From positions 1-49,452 of the IMG/VR virus record IMGVR_UViG_3300024975_000026: a stretch of DNA of 49,452 nt. One strand, 5' to 3'. Origin of the DNA: a virus. Positions within the stretch are counted from its first letter, which is position 1. Each line of letters begins with the position of its first letter. Below the pieces are notes generated by a model. It was not told where the DNA came from, searched no databases, and saw only the letters and a program-made list of their open reading frames with translations. A program made the position numbers and the translations under genes. Shown in pieces: positions 46,810-49,452 of this stretch.

Positions 46810-49452
46810 TGCCAGACCGACCGCCTCGCTGCGGCTGCCGACCTCGAGCTTGGCCAGCACCGCCGAGACATGGTGCTCGACAGTGCGCAGTGCCAGGCCC
46901 AGCCGGCTGCCGATATCGCTGTTGCGCAGGTCCTGGGCCATCAGCGTCAAGATCTGCTGCTCGCGGGCCGTCAGCCGGAACGGGTGCTGGCGCGCGTGGG
47001 CATAGGGCCCACGGGCCGGGCGCGGCAGGCTGTGGCGCAGGCCCAGCTCGCGCACCAGCGAGCGCGCCCGGGACACGCCCGCCTGCATGCCGGAGGCTTC
47101 AAACAGGCGCAGCGCCCGCGACAGGGCCGCACCCGCCTGGTCAGCGGGCTGCTCGATGGCCGCCTGCAGCAGGGCCAGCGCCGCCTCCAGCGGTGCGCCC
47201 AGCGCCGTCCATGCCTCGGCAGCCGCGAGGGCCTGGCCCTGCAGTTCCAGATCCCAAGGCAGGGCGCCGCAGACTGCGGGGCCTGCTCCGGCATCGACAC
47301 GGCGGCGCCAGACCGCCACCTCGCCGGTGGTCCAGCCATTGGCTTCGTCGGTGCTCAGCCCGTCCAGCCGGGCCAGGTGGCCGCTGCAGGCCGGCAGGTC
47401 GCCCTGCAGCCAGGCCTGTTCGACAAAGATCAGCACCACCGGCACGATGCGGTGTGCCTCGCCGGTGCCCTGCGCGATCTGCAGGGCCTCCTGCATCAGC
47501 GCCGGTGCATCGGGCGCATTGCAGCGCATGTGTACCCGTGCCAGCACCGTCAGCGCGGGCAGGCGCATCACGGCGGTGAGGCGGGGAATCGCCAGTACCG
47601 CCCGGGCCTGCCGCTGCGCCTCGTCCAGGCGCCCCTGCTCCATGCGCAGCTGGGCCAGCCAGCCCTCCAGATAGTGGGTCCAGGCGTCCAGGTCATGGCT
47701 GCGGTCGAAGGCGATGCCTTCCAGCAGCAAGGCCTCGGCCCGCTCGAAGACCTTGAACACCACCGCATGCTCGCTGGCATTGGAGTAGACCCGCGCCGCC
47801 TGCTCATGGAAGCCGTGGTCGAGCGCGATCTTCAGGCTGTGCTCCAGGCGCGCCTGGCCTCCCGCGCGTGCGGCGAACAGCTCCGCGGTGCCGACCGTGT
47901 TCAGCGCATGGCACAGGATCTCGGCTTCGCCGAGCTGCTGGGCCAGATCGATGGCGCGCTGCCCCCATTCGATCGCGGCGTCGGTGCGGTCCTGCAGCAT
48001 GTGCAACTGGGCCCGGGTGGCATAGGCCCAGGCGCGTTCGGCACAGGGCGGCAGCGATTCCATCGCCCGCACCGCCTGCTCGGCATGGCGCTCGGCTCCC
48101 GCGCTGTCGCCCTGGTACCAGCACAGCCGGGAAAGCCAGCGCAGGTTGTGGCCGACCCTGTCGCCGCGCCCCAGGTCCTGCCAGAGCCTGATGGCCTTGT
48201 GCCGGGCCTCGACGACACGGTCGTCGATCAGCGACAGACCTGCCTCGTAGGACCAGCTCTCATACAGGCCGGCCAGTTGTTCGGGCGAGGCCGAGTGGGC
48301 GAATTGCAGTGCGGCGCTCAGCTGCTTGGCGGCTTCGCGGTGTGCCCCCAGGGCGGCCGCTTCGCGTGCGGCCTGCGGGGCCAAGGCCAACACCTGCAGC
48401 GCATCGCCGGCCTGCGCGGCGTGATGCAGACGCCAGGACAGGGCCGCCGCACGGCCCGGCGGCGGTGCCAGCAGCTGGGCCAGCACCTGGGCATGAAGGT
48501 CGGCGCGGCGCAGCGGTGTCAAGGCGTCCGCCGTCGCACGGCGCGCCAACTCGTGGCGAAAGGCCAGCGAGGTGTCGCGGCAGACCAGCAGGCCACCGGC
48601 GACGCATGCATCGACGGCGACCAGCAGCGGCGGTGCGAGCCAGGCCTGCGCCAGCCACAGCGGCACCTCGCCGGGGATCACGCTGAGCCGGTCCAGGGCC
48701 TCGCGCTGCGCTGCATCGAGGCGGCTCAGGCGCGAGCGCACGGCATCCCGGACCGAGGTTGGCACGCCGCGCTCGACCTCGGCCAGGCCGCAGCCGAGCA
48801 CCTCGGTCACATAGAAGGGATTGCCGCCGGTTGCCGCATGCAGGCCGGTGCCCGGTCGACCGGCGCGCTGCGCCAGCGTGTTGACCCCCTCGGGCGACAG
48901 CGCCGGCAGGGGCAGGCGGATCAGGATCTGCGCCGGCAGGTCGCCCAGCACCTGGCGCAGCGGGTGCTGCGCGCCGACCTCGTCGTCACGGTAGCTGAGC
49001 ACCAGCACGGCGGGCAGTGACGCGAGCCGGCGGCCGAGATAGCGGATCAGATCCAGCGTCGCCTCATCGGCCCAGTGCACGTCCTCGAACACCAGCACAA
49101 GGGTGTCGGCGCTGCGCTGCAGGCAATCGAACAAGGCCGCGAAGATGAGCGGTGCAGCGGCTCCCCCGTCGATCAGACGCAGCAACTCGGCGCTCAGTCG
49201 CGGCGCGATGTCGCGCAAGGGCCCGAGCGGCCGCGCCGAGAACAGGTCATCGCAAGCCCCCCACAGGCAGCGCTGGCGTCGGTCCTGCTGCGCCACCAGT
49301 TGGCGCAGCAGGCTGGTCTTGCCGATGCCGGCCTCGCCGGTGACGAGTACGGCCCGGCCGGCCCTTGTCGCAGCAGACGCAATGGCGCTGCGCAGGGCCT
49401 CCAGCGCGGGCTCGCGCTCAAGCAAGTCCGGTGCGCGGCAATCGACGGTCAC
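46807..49452 (-). CDS. LuxR-family regulator with AAA ATPase domain, C-terminus cut by the prophage
   Basis: A large regulator of at least 881 residues; translation may begin at the GTG at the window edge or before it. Walker A (GEAGIGKTSLL) lies near residue 45, and the Walker B-type LVLVFEDVHWADE follows. TPR-like helical repeats fill the middle. The LuxR HTH is at the end (LTAREQQILTLMAQ...NSDIGSRLGLALRTVEHHVSAVLAKLEVGSRSEAV). The last two native codons before the prophage are Leu-Ala. The following TGA belongs to the phage, so 22 native residues are lost. The recognition helix remains, so some activity may persist. Its native downstream neighbour was the RTX protease. Confidence 0.87.
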   Translation of the reverse strand: MTVDCRAPDLLEREPALEALRSAIASAATRAGRAVLVTGEAGIGKTSLLRQLVAQQDRRQRCLWGACDDLFSARPLGPLRDIAPRLSAELLRLIDGGAAAPLIFAALFDCLQRSADTLVLVFEDVHWADEATLDLIRYLGRRLASLPAVLVLSYRDDEVGAQHPLRQVLGDLPAQILIRLPLPALSPEGVNTLAQRAGRPGTGLHAATGGNPFYVTEVLGCGLAEVERGVPTSVRDAVRSRLSRLDAAQREALDRLSVIPGEVPLWLAQAWLAPPLLVAVDACVAGGLLVCRDTSLAFRHELARRATADALTPLRRADLHAQVLAQLLAPPPGRAAALSWRLHHAAQAGDALQVLALAPQAAREAAALGAHREAAKQLSAALQFAHSASPEQLAGLYESWSYEAGLSLIDDRVVEARHKAIRLWQDLGRGDRVGHNLRWLSRLCWYQGDSAGAERHAEQAVRAMESLPPCAERAWAYATRAQLHMLQDRTDAAIEWGQRAIDLAQQLGEAEILCHALNTVGTAELFAARAGGQARLEHSLKIALDHGFHEQAARVYSNASEHAVVFKVFERAEALLLEGIAFDRSHDLDAWTHYLEGWLAQLRMEQGRLDEAQRQARAVLAIPRLTAVMRLPALTVLARVHMRCNAPDAPALMQEALQIAQGTGEAHRIVPVVLIFVEQAWLQGDLPACSGHLARLDGLSTDEANGWTTGEVAVWRRRVDAGAGPAVCGALPWDLELQGQALAAAEAWTALGAPLEAALALLQAAIEQPADQAGAALSRALRLFEASGMQAGVSRARSLVRELGLRHSLPRPARGPYAHARQHPFRLTAREQQILTLMAQDLRNSDIGSRLGLALRTVEHHVSAVLAKLEVGSRSEAVGLA
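46810..46815. repeat. Right copy of the 6-bp target-site duplication TGCCAG
   Basis: TGCCAG directly follows the right CA end of the prophage and equals the left copy at 5031..5036. It encodes the last two native codons (Leu-Ala, minus strand) of the cut regulator. Confidence 0.85.

Noticed and set aside
46684-49020. Plus-strand open frame opposite the LuxR-family gene
   Set aside because: Crosses the prophage end and the antisense of a clear regulator; no signals.
1-49452. CRISPR array, rRNA, tRNA or insertion sequence
   Set aside because: No regular spacer arrays, no rRNA or tRNA signatures, and no transposase other than the phage's own.

Overview
The window is high-GC DNA, probably from a betaproteobacterium of the order Burkholderiales; this is inferred from base composition, codon use and the style of the phage genes. 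It holds one apparently complete Mu-like transposable prophage of about 41.8 kb (5037..46809) inserted into a host gene. The boundaries can be read directly. The prophage ends are 5'-TG...CA-3', imperfect inverted repeats occur at both ends, and the 6-bp sequence TGCCAG is duplicated on both sides (5031..5036 and 46810..46815).

Host DNA. On the right is a LuxR-family regulator with an N-terminal AAA ATPase (minus strand). The prophage cuts its last codons. The phage end supplies an in-frame TGA, and the missing 22 codons plus the native stop survive left of the prophage (4962..5036). Next to that remnant lies a 1629-residue serralysin-type (M10) metalloprotease with RTX calcium-binding repeats. 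Before insertion the regulator and the protease gene were adjacent, in the same orientation, about 70 bp apart.

Prophage layout. The control region is near 34-35.5 kb and the two arms diverge from it. Early genes run rightwards (35344..46675): a Ner/Cro-like regulator, small regulators, the DDE transposase (MuA-like), the AAA transposition protein (MuB-like), several winged-helix and unknown proteins, a DUF2786 protein, an HNH protein, GemA, a Mor/C-type activator and a small gp27-like protein. Late genes run leftwards (32211..5135): endolysin, holin, Rz/Rz1, an SGNH hydrolase, packaging genes, the Mu-type head module (portal, F, G, I/Z, T), a lambda-like siphovirus tail module (tube, G/GT frameshift pair, tape measure, M, L, K, I, J) and a Dam-type methylase at the far end. 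The virion should therefore be a Mu-like head on a long non-contractile tail.

Regulation. A LexA-type repressor (33947..34831) sits beside operator repeats with a 10-bp period. Three nearly identical 24-bp sequences stand before the lysis, head and tail blocks. They are the best candidates for late promoters switched on by the Mor/C protein, paralleling the several late promoters of Mu. Between the repressor and the first of these elements are four genes (an exported protein, two related proline-rich mini-proteins and a two-TM SLATT-like protein). They are placed to be expressed with the repressor in the lysogen and make a candidate lysogenic-conversion or superinfection-exclusion cassette. 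A predicted four-way-junction RNA precedes head gene G.
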